The notes under the pieces: model-generated
The model's database searches: none
Told to the model about the DNA's origin: nothing
The model's input: only the letters and a program-made list of their open reading frames with translations
Assembly (NCBI RefSeq): GCF_018531465.1
Contig: NZ_JAHDTF010000034.1
Span: 62,001-126,000, forward strand
Length of the DNA stretch: 64,000 bases
Reading direction: 5' to 3'
Origin: Sphaerisporangium fuscum
GTDB lineage: Bacteria; Actinomycetota; Actinomycetes; Streptosporangiales; Streptosporangiaceae
Program-made: the position numbers and the translations under genes
Shown here: positions 1 to 10,651 of the stretch, piece by piece
Layout of the letters: each line of letters starts with the position of its first letter
How positions within the stretch are numbered: the stretch's first letter is position 1

Positions 1-31
1 GAGGGGCGCCACCTGAGCTACTGGCGAGTAA

Positions 32-71
32 CTTGATGTCGAGATACGTGGCCCGATATCTTGATATCGAG
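32..71. promoter_or_regulatory. Tandem palindromic operators upstream of acnA
   Basis: Two near-identical 12-bp imperfect palindromes, CTTGATGTCGAG (32-43) and CTTGATATCGAG (60-71), are spaced 28 bp centre to centre, in an unusually AT-rich patch before aconitase. Both fit CTYGAYRTCRAG. In Streptomyces coelicolor the MarR-family regulator TamR is known to control aconitase. That these are TamR-type sites is my inference, as I cannot compare the motif here. Confidence 0.6.
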
Positions 72-215
72 ACATCCGCGGCAACCGGGCGTGGTAAGGG
101 CAGCCTAACTGGCGACGGCACTCCACCGGTGCGGCAGGATCTATGGGCGAACCCGGCACAATGTGGCGGCCCATCATCAGTGGCGATGAGCGTGAAATGA
201 GGGAGGCGAGTCTCC

Positions 216-3002
<2,787 letters not shown>

Positions 3003-3010
3003 GCGGGGCG

Positions 3011-3033
3011 GGGCGGAGCCTCCGGCTCCGCCC
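3011..3033 (+). terminator. acnA terminator hairpin
   Basis: A perfect 10-bp stem, GGGCGGAGCC / GGCTCCGCCC, with a TCC loop begins 8 nt after the acnA stop. There is no U-tract, as is usual for actinobacterial terminators. Confidence 0.75.
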
Positions 3034-3108
3034 TTCGGGGGTCCACGACTCCTACAACAGAGCGGTCCGGCGGAACACCCACCCGCCGGGCCGTTCGGCG
3101 TTCCCGGG

Positions 3109-3209
3109 CCCTGTTCTCCGCACGAGCCCGAATCTGCCTGGTCAGCGCTGTTTGCGGTCCGCGTCAGTGACCGGCCCAGCTCGATGAGGGCGATGTGCGG
3201 AGAACAGGG
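3109..3209. repeat. Inverted-repeat element, copy 1
   Basis: This is a 101-bp element bounded by a perfect 15-bp inverted repeat (CCCTGTTCTCCGCAC and its complement). Just inside are conserved GAGCCCGAATC and GGGCGAT boxes that extend the stem beyond a GA/GAT internal loop. It lies between convergent acnA and the phosphotransferase gene, whose TAG stop is 5 nt from its right end. Related copies are at 20908-21005 (reversed) and 34737-34843. It could be a MITE/REP-like sequence or a structured 3' element. Confidence 0.8.
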
Positions 3210-3214
3210 GCCGG

Positions 3215-4228
3215 CTAGCCGGACATGCCCAGGGGGCCGTACTCGGCGTCCCCGGTCAACTGTCTTAGAAGGCCGCCGTAGAACCCCCACGCCTGTTCGG
3301 TGTCGGTCGTCCGCCCATGGGGTGCGCGGAACTGGCCGACGTAGACGCCGAGGTCCTCCAGGTCCCAGCGGAGGCGGTGGAGCGTCAGGGCCGACGGGTC
3401 CGGCGCCTGCCCGGTGGCGTCCGCGTAGCGCGCGAGGTCGCCGGCGTCCTCGGCGACCTGCCACAGATCGCGTTCGGGCTCGGCGACGCCCACGGTGTCC
3501 CAGTCGACCAGCAGGAGCCGCTCCCCGAGCCGCAGGAGGTTGCCGGGATGCGGCTCCCCGTGCGTCAGGACCGGCTCCCCGGCCTTCCCGTCGAGCTCGG
3601 CGACCCGCCGGTCGAACTCCTCCAGCCGCCGGCGCAGGCCCGGGGCGTGCTCCGCCAGCAGGGCCCTGGCCGGCCCGGCGTACGGCCCGCCCTCCCAGGG
3701 GCGGTCCAGCTCGCCGAGGCCCTGCTCCAGATGGGCGCGGGTGGAGAGCTCCGGCCGCAGGAGCGGGGCGTGGGACGGCGGCTTCGCCCGGTGCAGTTCG
3801 GCGAGCAGGTCGATGATCGGGGCCCGCTCCGCGGGGGTGAGCGCCCGGCCGAAGTCGCCGGCGACGCCGTCCACGAACGGGAAGACACTGACGGCGTACC
3901 GCTCCCCGAGGCGGCGCAGGGTCTCGCCGCCGGCGTCCGGCAGGGGCGCCACCACGAAGTCCAGCCCCGCCTCGTCGCGCAGCGCCGCGGCGGTGTCCAT
4001 GGCGCGGCGCAGCCCGTCGAAGGCGGCCTCCGCGCCGACGCCGCAGTGCGTCTTGTGCGCCAGGTCGGCCACGGTGACGAACCACCGCCGGTCCCCGTCG
4101 CCGGCCGCCGTCCAGTGGTAGTCGCCGAAGCCGACCGGCGCGTACTCCAGCCGGGCGTCCGCCACGCCCCAGGCGGCCAGGCCGTCCCGCAGCTCGGATT
4201 CGCCGAGCCCTTCGGGTAAATCGTTCAT
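3215..4228 (-). CDS. APH/choline-kinase-fold phosphotransferase
   Basis: This 337-residue protein has the aminoglycoside phosphotransferase fold. The catalytic Brenner motif reads HGEPHPGN and is followed by the metal-binding LLVDWDTV and the AEPERDLW helix, an arrangement like spectinomycin kinases APH(9). The substrate is unknown: it could be an antibiotic or a small hydroxyl compound. The ATG is chosen because TACCTT sits exactly 7 nt upstream, implying a leaderless transcript, and because extending the frame would run into the upstream gene. It ends in TAG, five bases from a repeat element. It is probably a single-gene unit, 41 bp downstream of the anti-sigma gene. Confidence 0.85.
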   Translation of the reverse strand: MNDLPEGLGESELRDGLAAWGVADARLEYAPVGFGDYHWTAAGDGDRRWFVTVADLAHKTHCGVGAEAAFDGLRRAMDTAAALRDEAGLDFVVAPLPDAGGETLRRLGERYAVSVFPFVDGVAGDFGRALTPAERAPIIDLLAELHRAKPPSHAPLLRPELSTRAHLEQGLGELDRPWEGGPYAGPARALLAEHAPGLRRRLEEFDRRVAELDGKAGEPVLTHGEPHPGNLLRLGERLLLVDWDTVGVAEPERDLWQVAEDAGDLARYADATGQAPDPSALTLHRLRWDLEDLGVYVGQFRAPHGRTTDTEQAWGFYGGLLRQLTGDAEYGPLGMSG

Positions 4229-4235
4229 GCCGGCC

Positions 4236-4241
4236 AAGGTA
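4236..4241 (-). promoter_or_regulatory. Leaderless -10 box of the phosphotransferase gene
   Basis: TACCTT read on the minus strand is separated by 7 nt from the ATG at 4228, the spacing expected for transcription starting at the initiation codon. No Shine-Dalgarno sequence is present. Confidence 0.5.
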
Positions 4242-4269
4242 TACGGCCGCGCCTTCGCCGGGCACGTGG

Positions 4270-5232
4270 TTATCTGTCGCGCTCCAGGTCGTAGGTGACG
4301 TCCGCGACCCGCACCGTCGCGACCCGGGGATCCTCGATGATCTTGCGGAGTTCCTCGACGGTTGCGACGGTGTCGACGTAGGCGTAGGTCTGCCCGCCGG
4401 CGGCGGATTCGCGCAGGCGCTTCAGGTTCACGCCGAGCCTTCTCAGGTTGGCGTCGTCGTACTCCCGCAGCGAAGCCACCCAGGCGCGAAAGTTCGCCAG
4501 CTCCTTCGGCACCAGATCGTGGCACGTGCCGCCGTCCATCCCTGAGGTGCTGGGGGACATGTCCCATCCCCAAGTGATCGGGGTGGCACGCGGGCGGTTC
4601 TCGTACACCACCAGATCAGGGCACGAGTCGTACTGTCTGCCGAAGGCGGCGAGCTGATCGGTGCCGAGCGGCGCGGCGAACTCCACGACCGCGAGCGCGT
4701 TCATGGTCCGGGGCAGCCGGGCCAGCACCTTGCGCATGCGGTCCTTGGGCTGGTTGCCGGTCCCGACGTTGTAGAGCGCGTAGGTCAGGGGGGTCTCGGT
4801 CGCGTACCCGAGCGGTGAGTGCAGCACGCGGCCGAAGAAGTCCTGGGTGATCTCGTCCTTGGTGTCCCCGAAGGCGGCCCCGGTGGAGAACGAGCCCTGC
4901 GCCCGCAGCGGGGTGATACCGACGTCGAGGGAGAGTGACAGCGGAGAGGCACTGATGCCGCCCAGCGTGATGCGGTAGCCCGGGTTGGCGATCTGCAGCG
5001 CTGTCCCCAGGACGTCCCGCATGCGCTTCTCCCGGTCGCCGCGCCGCTGGACCCATTCGGAGCCCGCGGTCGCGGCCACGAAGAGCAGCACCAGGGTGAC
5101 GGCGGCCACGAGGCCGGTCCGCAGGACGCCCCTGCGCACGGCCCTGCGGGTCCTCCTGGGGTCGAACTCCGGGATCTCGAAGGCGTCCTCGCCGGGTCCG
5201 GCGGGGTCGTCCGGGGTGGTCGTTCCGGTCAT
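4270..5232 (-). CDS. Membrane-anchored anti-sigma-type regulator
   Basis: A 320-residue protein with a cytoplasmic N-terminal region of about 40 residues, one transmembrane segment (LVAAVTLVLLFVAATAG, about residues 42-58) and a long extracytoplasmic domain. The layout resembles the Sigma_reg_N/Sigma_reg_C sigma-factor regulators of Bacillus and actinobacteria. Its ATG overlaps the sigma factor stop codon (ATGA), so the two are translationally coupled. That supports a role sequestering the cognate ECF sigma factor and sensing an outside signal. No zinc-binding HxxxCxxC motif is visible, so it is not of the ZAS class. The start at 5232 is chosen because upstream extension lies inside the sigma gene. 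Confidence 0.75.
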   Translation of the reverse strand: MTGTTTPDDPAGPGEDAFEIPEFDPRRTRRAVRRGVLRTGLVAAVTLVLLFVAATAGSEWVQRRGDREKRMRDVLGTALQIANPGYRITLGGISASPLSLSLDVGITPLRAQGSFSTGAAFGDTKDEITQDFFGRVLHSPLGYATETPLTYALYNVGTGNQPKDRMRKVLARLPRTMNALAVVEFAAPLGTDQLAAFGRQYDSCPDLVVYENRPRATPITWGWDMSPSTSGMDGGTCHDLVPKELANFRAWVASLREYDDANLRRLGVNLKRLRESAAGGQTYAYVDTVATVEELRKIIEDPRVATVRVADVTYDLERDR

Positions 5233-5760
5233 CGGGAGGCTCCGTACATCTCGGCGAAGGCGGCGCGGGCCCGCCACACGGCGGTCTTGATGGAGGAGGT
5301 GGAGCGGCCGGTCATCGCGGCCACCTCCACCAGGGAGAACCCGTCGAAGTAGACGAGGGTGAGCAGGCGTCGCTGCGGGTCCGGCAGCCGTCCGAGCACG
5401 TCGCGCACCGCGACGGCGTCCGTGACGAGCTCGGGCACGCCGAGGGCCTCGGCGTCGGGAAGGGGCAGTTCGGCGTGTCCGCGACGGAAGTGGTCGGCCA
5501 GCACGTTGCGGGCGATGCTGAGCAGCCAGGCGACCGGCGACTCACCGCGCCAGCCCAGCAGCGCCCGCGTCGCCCTGACGAACGTCTCCTGGGCGAGGTC
5601 TTCGGCCAGGTGCGGGTCACGGGTCCGGCGGAGGAGGTAACCGCAGACCAGGGGCCAGTGCTCCCGGTAGAGGTCTTCGATGCGGGTGCCGATGGTCGCC
5701 TCCGCGTCCGTGGTGGAATCTTCACACCCTGGGAGACGGAGCTCCGGCCCCCTTGGTCAC
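5229..5760 (-). CDS. ECF RNA polymerase sigma factor, frameshifted near its start
   Basis: Sigma-70 region 2 (RDPHLAEDLAQETFVRA, WLLSIARNVLADHFRR) and region 4 (RLPDPQRRLLTLVYFDGFSL, SIKTAVWRARAAF) identify a group IV sigma factor of about 176 residues. The frame encoding it has no ATG, GTG or TTG before region 2. A GTG at 5760 has a good ribosome site (AGGAG) and a TAACCT -10 box, but reads into a stop after 12 codons. Removing one base from the C-tract at 5748-5752 joins this start to the sigma frame. Either the gene is inactivated or switched by slippage, or the tract is a sequencing indel. It is coupled to the downstream anti-sigma gene. Confidence 0.85.
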
Positions 5761-5875
5761 ATCTCTCCTGCCGGGGAGGTTACGCCGCCGGGAGGAGAGC
5801 GGGCCCGGCGGGTGCGACCTCGGTAGCAGGGCGGGATCGGACGTGCGGGCGAGGCGGGCGGGCCGGTGCGGCCCG

Positions 5876-5881
5876 TAGCGT
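5876..5881 (+). promoter_or_regulatory. Leaderless -10 box TAGCGT
   Basis: TAGCGT lies 7 nt before the ATG at 5889, placing the predicted transcription start at that ATG. Confidence 0.5.
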
Positions 5882-5888
5882 GATCCGC

Positions 5889-5915
5889 ATGAGTTCGATC
5901 TTTGATGTCGCGTGA
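5889..5915 (+). CDS. Leaderless 8-codon upstream ORF (MSSIFDVA)
   Basis: The ATG lies 7 nt after a TAGCGT box, and the TGA stop overlaps the GTG start of the hydrolase gene (GTGA). The hydrolase start has no ribosome site, so terminating ribosomes may restart there. The peptide itself may have no function. The alternative is that an undetected frameshift fuses this peptide to the hydrolase. Confidence 0.4.
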   Translation: MSSIFDVA

Positions 5916-6922
5916 GGCGGCGGGGGACCGGTGAGGTGCCGGCGCGTCCGGGCCGGCGCCGTTGGAGGCGGGCGCTGGCGGGGGCGCTCGCCCTGGTCGC
6001 GGTCGTGAGCGTCTGCGGGTGGGCGTACGAGACCCTGGCCCGGCGCGGCGACCCCGCCCGCTATCCCGCGCCGGGACGGCTCGTCGACGTGGGCGGGCAC
6101 CGGCTGCGCCTCGACTGCACCGGCCCACGGGGGAGCGGTCCGACCGTGGTGTTCGAGGCAGGGCTGGGGGAGTCCGGTCTGACCTGGGCGCGGGTGCAGC
6201 AGGAGGTCAGCGGGCCGTCGTCCGGCGGTGGCCTGCGGGCCTGTTCCTACGATCGGGCGGGGTACGCCTGGAGTGAGCCGGGCCCGGGGCCGCGGGACGC
6301 GGGGAGGCTGGCGGGGGAGTTGCACGCCCTGCTCGGCGCGTCCGGCGAGCGCGGGCCGTACGTGCTGGTGGCGCACTCCTACGGCGGGAACGTGACACGG
6401 GTGTTCGCCGACCGGTGGCCCGCCCTCACCGCCGGCCTGGTGCTGGTCGACGTGACCGACGAGCAGGGCGTCGGCGAGCTGCGGATGGCGGAACGGCTCC
6501 TCGGCGTGCAGACGGCGGTCTACGGGGTCGCGGCCCGGGTCGGCGTCGTACGGCTGTTCGGGAGCCGTCTGGTGCCCGGCGGCACGCCAGAGGTCGCGCG
6601 GCGGCAGGCCGCCGTCGTCTACGGCGCCGGCACGATCGCCACCTCGGGCGCGGAGGGGGCGACCTCGGTGGACAGCGCGCGCCAGGTCCAGGCCACCGTA
6701 CGGCCCGGGGCGTGGGGGGCGCGGCCCGTGGTGGTGATCGCCTCCTCCGGCCAGCCGGAGGAGGCGTATGACCACTACGCCGCGCTCGCCCGGCTGAGCA
6801 GCAGGGGCCGGTTCGTCAGGGCCGCCACCGCCGACCACTACGTGCACTACGCCCAGCCGGACCTGGTCGCCGACGCGGTCCGGGACGTGGTGGCCGGGGC
6901 GTTCTCACCTCCACCGAGGTGA
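5912..6922 (+). CDS. Membrane-anchored alpha/beta hydrolase
   Basis: This 336-residue alpha/beta-hydrolase has the nucleophile elbow VAHSYGGN and a C-terminal DHYVHY, giving a plausible histidine of the triad. It starts with an arginine-rich stretch followed by one hydrophobic segment (about residues 20-38), so the catalytic domain is probably outside the cell. The substrate is unknown; esters or epoxides are possible. The start codon GTG overlaps the stop of a short leaderless ORF and has no Shine-Dalgarno sequence. A second in-frame GTG eight codons later is an alternative. The gene stands alone, divergent from the ECF sigma factor. Confidence 0.82.
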   Translation: MRRRGTGEVPARPGRRRWRRALAGALALVAVVSVCGWAYETLARRGDPARYPAPGRLVDVGGHRLRLDCTGPRGSGPTVVFEAGLGESGLTWARVQQEVSGPSSGGGLRACSYDRAGYAWSEPGPGPRDAGRLAGELHALLGASGERGPYVLVAHSYGGNVTRVFADRWPALTAGLVLVDVTDEQGVGELRMAERLLGVQTAVYGVAARVGVVRLFGSRLVPGGTPEVARRQAAVVYGAGTIATSGAEGATSVDSARQVQATVRPGAWGARPVVVIASSGQPEEAYDHYAALARLSSRGRFVRAATADHYVHYAQPDLVADAVRDVVAGAFSPPPR

Positions 6923-6959
6923 CTCTACTTTGTAAAGGACGGCGGACCGGTTCCCGCGC

Positions 6960-8531
6960 TCAGGCCGAGGGCGCCAGGTCGCGGCGGCAGAAGGACGCCA
7001 GCCCCGCCGCGGCCAGGGCCCCGGCCGCGAGGGTCAGGCCGAGGAGCGGCACCGCCGGCGAGGAGGCCTCGCCCAGCAACGTCCCCGGCACGTGCACGAA
7101 CGGCGACAGATCCTGCACGAACCCGCCCGCCAGCTTGAACTCCGCCAGCAGGTCCACCAGCAGGATGAGGCCGAACACGGTCCAGCTCACGGCCGCCGCC
7201 GGCCGGGGCAGCACGCCGAACAGCAGCGTCGCGAGCCCGACCACGGTCCACACCGCGGGCAGGTAGGCCAGCGTGGCGCCGGTGACGCGGACCACCTCGC
7301 CGTCGTAGGCGAGGCCCGCCGCCGCGCCCAGGGCGGTCAGCGACAGCGCGGGGCCCGCGACGGCGAACAGCAGGTGGCTCAGCGCCCAGCGCAGCCGGCC
7401 GACCGGGGTGGCCAGCAGTATCTCCGCCCGCCCCGCCGCCTCCTCGCCCCGGGCCCGCAGCGCCGACACCAGCGCCGCACCCGTGACGAGCTGGCTGAGG
7501 ACGTAGATCATGAACGTGAAGAACACGTCCGAGATGCGGGCGCCGGAGCCGCCGATCGTGGTGGCGAACTCCCGGAACTGCGGCGTGTCCAGCTGGGCGT
7601 CCAGCCCGTGCGCCGCCGCGCCGAGCAGCGCGCCCAGCAGCCCGAACCCGATCGCGAAGCCCGCCAGCGTGCCGCGGTGCAGCCGCCCGGCCAGGCCGAA
7701 CGGGCCCCGCAGGGTTCCGGCGGCGGGTCCGGGGCGGGCGGGCATCAGGGCGCCGGCCACGTCACGCCGGGCCGACAGCGCGAACGCGGCCGCGGCCAGG
7801 GCGGCGGCGAACGCCCCGAACAGCCCCAGCACCCACCACTGGTCGCCGGCGTAGGGCCTGGTCAGCCGGGCCCACCCGAACGGCGACAGCCACGCGAGCC
7901 AGGGGACGCCACCCGCGTCGCCCACCGAACGCAGTGCGAACAGCAGGCCGCCGGCGGCGATCGCGGTGCCGCGCGCCGTGCCGGACGAGGCGGAGAGCTG
8001 CGCGGTGACGGCGGCCACGGCCGCGAACGCCGAGCCGCCTCCGGCGGTGGAGAGCCCGAACAGCAGCGACGATCCCGCGGGCAGCCCGGCGGCGGCCAGG
8101 CCGGGAACCGACAGCAGGGCCGTCAGCAGGCCGGCGGCGACCACGACCGCGAGCGCGGCGGCCAGCGGGGCATGGCGGCCGACGACGCCCGACGCCAGCA
8201 GCTCGCGCCGGCCGGTCTCCTCCTCGGCCCGGGTGTGCCTGATCACCAGCAGGGCGCTGACCAGGCCCGCGATCAGCACACCGGACGAGCCGAGCGTCCA
8301 GGCGGTCAGGCCGCCGACGCTCGCGTCGTAGATGACGCCGCGGGTGGCGAGCTGGGCGGGGTTGTCCATGGAGGCCGCCGCGAACGCCTCGCGGGCCGCC
8401 TGGTCGCCGTACAGGCGGGTGGTGGCGGACGCGACGGCCGCCGGGAGCAGCGCGCTGATCGCGATCCACACCGGCAGCAGGACGCGGTCCCTGCGCAGGA
8501 TGAGCCGGATCAGCGTCCAGGTGCCGCTCAT
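6960..8531 (-). CDS. ABC-2 exporter permease, polyketide-antibiotic exporter type
   Basis: This 523-residue membrane protein has about 12 hydrophobic helices in two pseudo-repeats. Each half is introduced by a polar segment rich in [13 protein letters not shown] or [15 protein letters not shown], which is characteristic of the TnrB3-like 'exporter of polyketide antibiotics' family. It forms the membrane channel for the ATPase encoded immediately upstream, whose stop overlaps this ATG. The exported compound is unknown. The operon is TetR - ATPase - permease on the minus strand. Confidence 0.9.
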   Translation of the reverse strand: MSGTWTLIRLILRRDRVLLPVWIAISALLPAAVASATTRLYGDQAAREAFAAASMDNPAQLATRGVIYDASVGGLTAWTLGSSGVLIAGLVSALLVIRHTRAEEETGRRELLASGVVGRHAPLAAALAVVVAAGLLTALLSVPGLAAAGLPAGSSLLFGLSTAGGGSAFAAVAAVTAQLSASSGTARGTAIAAGGLLFALRSVGDAGGVPWLAWLSPFGWARLTRPYAGDQWWVLGLFGAFAAALAAAAFALSARRDVAGALMPARPGPAAGTLRGPFGLAGRLHRGTLAGFAIGFGLLGALLGAAAHGLDAQLDTPQFREFATTIGGSGARISDVFFTFMIYVLSQLVTGAALVSALRARGEEAAGRAEILLATPVGRLRWALSHLLFAVAGPALSLTALGAAAGLAYDGEVVRVTGATLAYLPAVWTVVGLATLLFGVLPRPAAAVSWTVFGLILLVDLLAEFKLAGGFVQDLSPFVHVPGTLLGEASSPAVPLLGLTLAAGALAAAGLASFCRRDLAPSA

Positions 8532-9418
8532 CTCGCGGCTCCCTCGTAGTGGCGCAGGAACAGCTCCTCCAGCGTCGGCGGCTGCGTGGTCACCGCGCGC
8601 ACGCCGGCCCTGGCCAGCTCGGCGAGCACCGGCGTGAGGGCGTCGGCGTCCACCTGGCAGTGCAGCCGGGCGCCGTCCACGGTGAGGTCGTGCACGCCGG
8701 GCAGCGCGGCCAGGCCGTGGGCCGGTCCGGCCAGCTCGGCCGTCACCGAGGTGCGGGTGAGGTGGCGCAGGTCGGCCAGGCTGCCGGACTCGACGGTACG
8801 GCCGGCGCGGATGATGCTCACGCGGTCGCACAGCGTCTCCACCTCCGAGAGGATGTGGCTGGACAGCAGGACGGTGCGGCCGCCGCGCTTCTCCCGCAGC
8901 ACGCACTCGTTGAAGACCGCCTCCATGAGCGGGTCGAGGCCCGAGGTCGGTTCGTCCAGCACCAGCAGGTCCACGTCGGAGGCGAAGGCGGCCACCAGCG
9001 CCACCTTCTGCCGGTTGCCCTTGGAGTAGGTGCGGCATTTCTTGCGCGGGTCGAGTTCGAAGCGTTCGAGCAGTTCGGCGCGCCGCCGGGGGTCGAGGCC
9101 GCCGCGCACCCTGCCCAGCAGGTCGATGACCTCCCCGCCGGTCAGCGAGGGCCACAGGGTGACGTCGCCGGGCACGTAGGCGAGCCTGCGGTGCAGTTCG
9201 GCGGCGTCCCGCCAGGGGTCTCCGCCGAGCAGGTCGACCCGGCCGCCGTCGGCGCGCATCTGGCCCAGCAGGATGCGGATGGCGGTGGTCTTGCCCGCGC
9301 CGTTGGGGCCGAGGAAGCCGTGTACCTCGCCCGTCCTGACGACGAGGTCGAGCCCGTCGAGCGCCCTGGTGGGGCCGAAGGTCTTGACCAGGCCCTCCAT
9401 GCGTACCGCCGCCTTCAC
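8528..9418 (-). CDS. ABC exporter ATP-binding protein, DrrA-like
   Basis: This 296-residue ATPase has Walker [10 protein letters not shown] (about residues 36-44), a C-loop reading YSKGNRQK in place of LSGGQ as in DrrA-like antibiotic exporters, and Walker [14 protein letters not shown]. It carries a C-terminal accessory region of about 80 residues. It partners with the coupled permease. Its start overlaps the stop of the TetR gene by four bases, making one translationally linked unit. Confidence 0.93.
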   Translation of the reverse strand: MKAAVRMEGLVKTFGPTRALDGLDLVVRTGEVHGFLGPNGAGKTTAIRILLGQMRADGGRVDLLGGDPWRDAAELHRRLAYVPGDVTLWPSLTGGEVIDLLGRVRGGLDPRRRAELLERFELDPRKKCRTYSKGNRQKVALVAAFASDVDLLVLDEPTSGLDPLMEAVFNECVLREKRGGRTVLLSSHILSEVETLCDRVSIIRAGRTVESGSLADLRHLTRTSVTAELAGPAHGLAALPGVHDLTVDGARLHCQVDADALTPVLAELARAGVRAVTTQPPTLEELFLRHYEGAAR

Positions 9419-10041
9419 TGCCGGCCCTCGAATCGTTCGAGGCCCGTCCGTGCCTGCTCGAACAGCTCGCGGCCCAGGAACTCCGGCCTGATCAGGTCGA
9501 GCTGGGCCCTGCCGGTGCGCAGCGCGCCCTGCGGGCTGTGGAGGTCGGTGCCGAGAGCGCGGGAGACGTGCTCGTGCAGCACGGTGATGCCCAGTTTCAT
9601 CGCCGTCAGCACGGTCGCGCGGGCGCGGTGGTCGGCCTGCGGGTCGTCGTCGCGGGACAGATGCTTCTCCGTCACGCTCACGAGCTCGTCGAACATGGCG
9701 GCGGCCCCGGGGGAGCCGTCCACCAGTGCGCGGCCGAGGTACTTCATCAGCGGTGGCGCGGTGCGGTGGACGCTCTCGACGAACTCGGGCTTCTCCAGGT
9801 TGCGCCCGGTGATGCCCGTCTCGACCTGCTCGCGCACGTAGCTGAGGACGTATTCGTCGCAGGCGTGCCTCAGCTCCTCCTTGGAGCCGAAGTGGTGCTG
9901 CACCAGGCCGGGCGAGACGCCGGCCGCCTCGGCGATGCCCCGGATCGTGGTGGCCTTGACCCCCCGCTCGGCGAACAACGCCATCGCGACGTCGCGAATG
10001 CGGGCTCGCGCCGTGAGGTCCTCTTCAGATACTGGTCGCAT
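9415..10041 (-). CDS. TetR-family regulator of the ABC exporter
   Basis: A 208-residue TetR/AcrR repressor. The N-terminal helix-turn-helix reads [21 protein letters not shown], and the rest is a helical ligand domain. I place the start at the ATG encoding MRPVSEEDL (10041). A longer reading from 10074 would run through a 30-bp palindrome that is almost certainly the operator. It is co-transcribed with the exporter, so autorepression would induce the pump when a ligand binds. Confidence 0.9.
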   Translation of the reverse strand: MRPVSEEDLTARARIRDVAMALFAERGVKATTIRGIAEAAGVSPGLVQHHFGSKEELRHACDEYVLSYVREQVETGITGRNLEKPEFVESVHRTAPPLMKYLGRALVDGSPGAAAMFDELVSVTEKHLSRDDDPQADHRARATVLTAMKLGITVLHEHVSRALGTDLHSPQGALRTGRAQLDLIRPEFLGRELFEQARTGLERFEGRQ

Positions 10042-10054
10042 GTCCAAGGATTTA

Positions 10055-10084
10055 AACACCTGTATGGGTGCCAATACAAGTGTT
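10055..10084. promoter_or_regulatory. TetR operator (30-bp inverted repeat)
   Basis: Arms AACACCTGTATGGG (10055-10068) and CCAATACAAGTGTT (10071-10084) match at 12 of 14 positions as an inverted repeat, around a TG centre. The site lies 14 bp upstream of the TetR start, a normal position for an autoregulated TetR operon. Confidence 0.75.
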
Positions 10085-10101
10085 CAATGAGCTCATCGGT
10101 G

Positions 10102-10557
10102 CTACGCGCCGGGGACGACCTTCCTGACCTCGGTGTCGGCGGGGTCCAGTCGCCGGCCGTCGGCGGAGTGGACCTCCAGCGTGCGGAGAGGCCGGCCGTG
10201 CCGGCGGTCGACCATCTCGGAGTGCGGTTCGTCCGGGGCGAAGAAGTGGGCCTCACCCCACTGCCGCAACGCCACGATGACGTTGAAGAGATCTTCGCCT
10301 TTGGGGGTCAGGACGTACTCGTTGTAGGCGCTGCCGTCGGAGGCCGGGACGACCGCGAGGATGCCGCCGTCGACGAGCGTGCGCAGGCGCGCCGCGAGGA
10401 TGTTCTTGGCCACGCCCAGGCTGCGCTGGAAATCGCCGAAACGGCGGCTGCCGTCGAAGGCGTCGCGCACGATCAGCAGGGACCACCAGTCGCCGATGGC
10501 GTCGACCGACCGGGCGACCGGGCAGTGATCCTCGTTGAGCCGCGTCCGCCTGACCAT
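10102..10557 (-). CDS. HxlR-family transcriptional regulator
   Basis: This 151-residue HxlR-type winged helix has CPVARSVDAIGDWWSLLIVRD near the N-terminus, including the single conserved cysteine at about residue 12, and the family RRFGDFQRSLGVAKNILAARL recognition region. It is divergent from an MFS transporter, with operator-like repeats between them, so it probably represses that transporter. A GAGGGAG ribosome site precedes the ATG. Confidence 0.9.
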   Translation of the reverse strand: MVRRTRLNEDHCPVARSVDAIGDWWSLLIVRDAFDGSRRFGDFQRSLGVAKNILAARLRTLVDGGILAVVPASDGSAYNEYVLTPKGEDLFNVIVALRQWGEAHFFAPDEPHSEMVDRRHGRPLRTLEVHSADGRRLDPADTEVRKVVPGA

Positions 10558-10580
10558 CGCGCATCTCCCTCACCATCGTG

Positions 10581-10633
10581 GTTGCAACATGCTACCAAAT
10601 CCGGCTAGCGTCTGTCTGGTAGCAACTTGCAAC
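10581..10633. promoter_or_regulatory. HxlR/MFS divergent operator and promoter
   Basis: GTTGCAACATGCTACCA (10581-10597) and TGGTAGCAACTTGCAAC (10617-10633) form an inverted pair matching at 15 of 17 positions, with a 19-nt spacer. The left arm covers a TTGCAA -35 (10582-10587). TAGCGT (10606-10611) is the matching -10 at 18-bp spacing, and the right arm covers the start region. A repressor bound to both arms would shut the MFS promoter. Confidence 0.7.
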
Positions 10634-10651
10634 TGATTTTCGGGAGGATCG

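Noticed and set aside
5312-5725. Minus-strand frame starting GTG at 5725 over the sigma gene
   Set aside because: Its product is Ser/Arg-rich without sigma motifs. The motifs are in the neighbouring frame.
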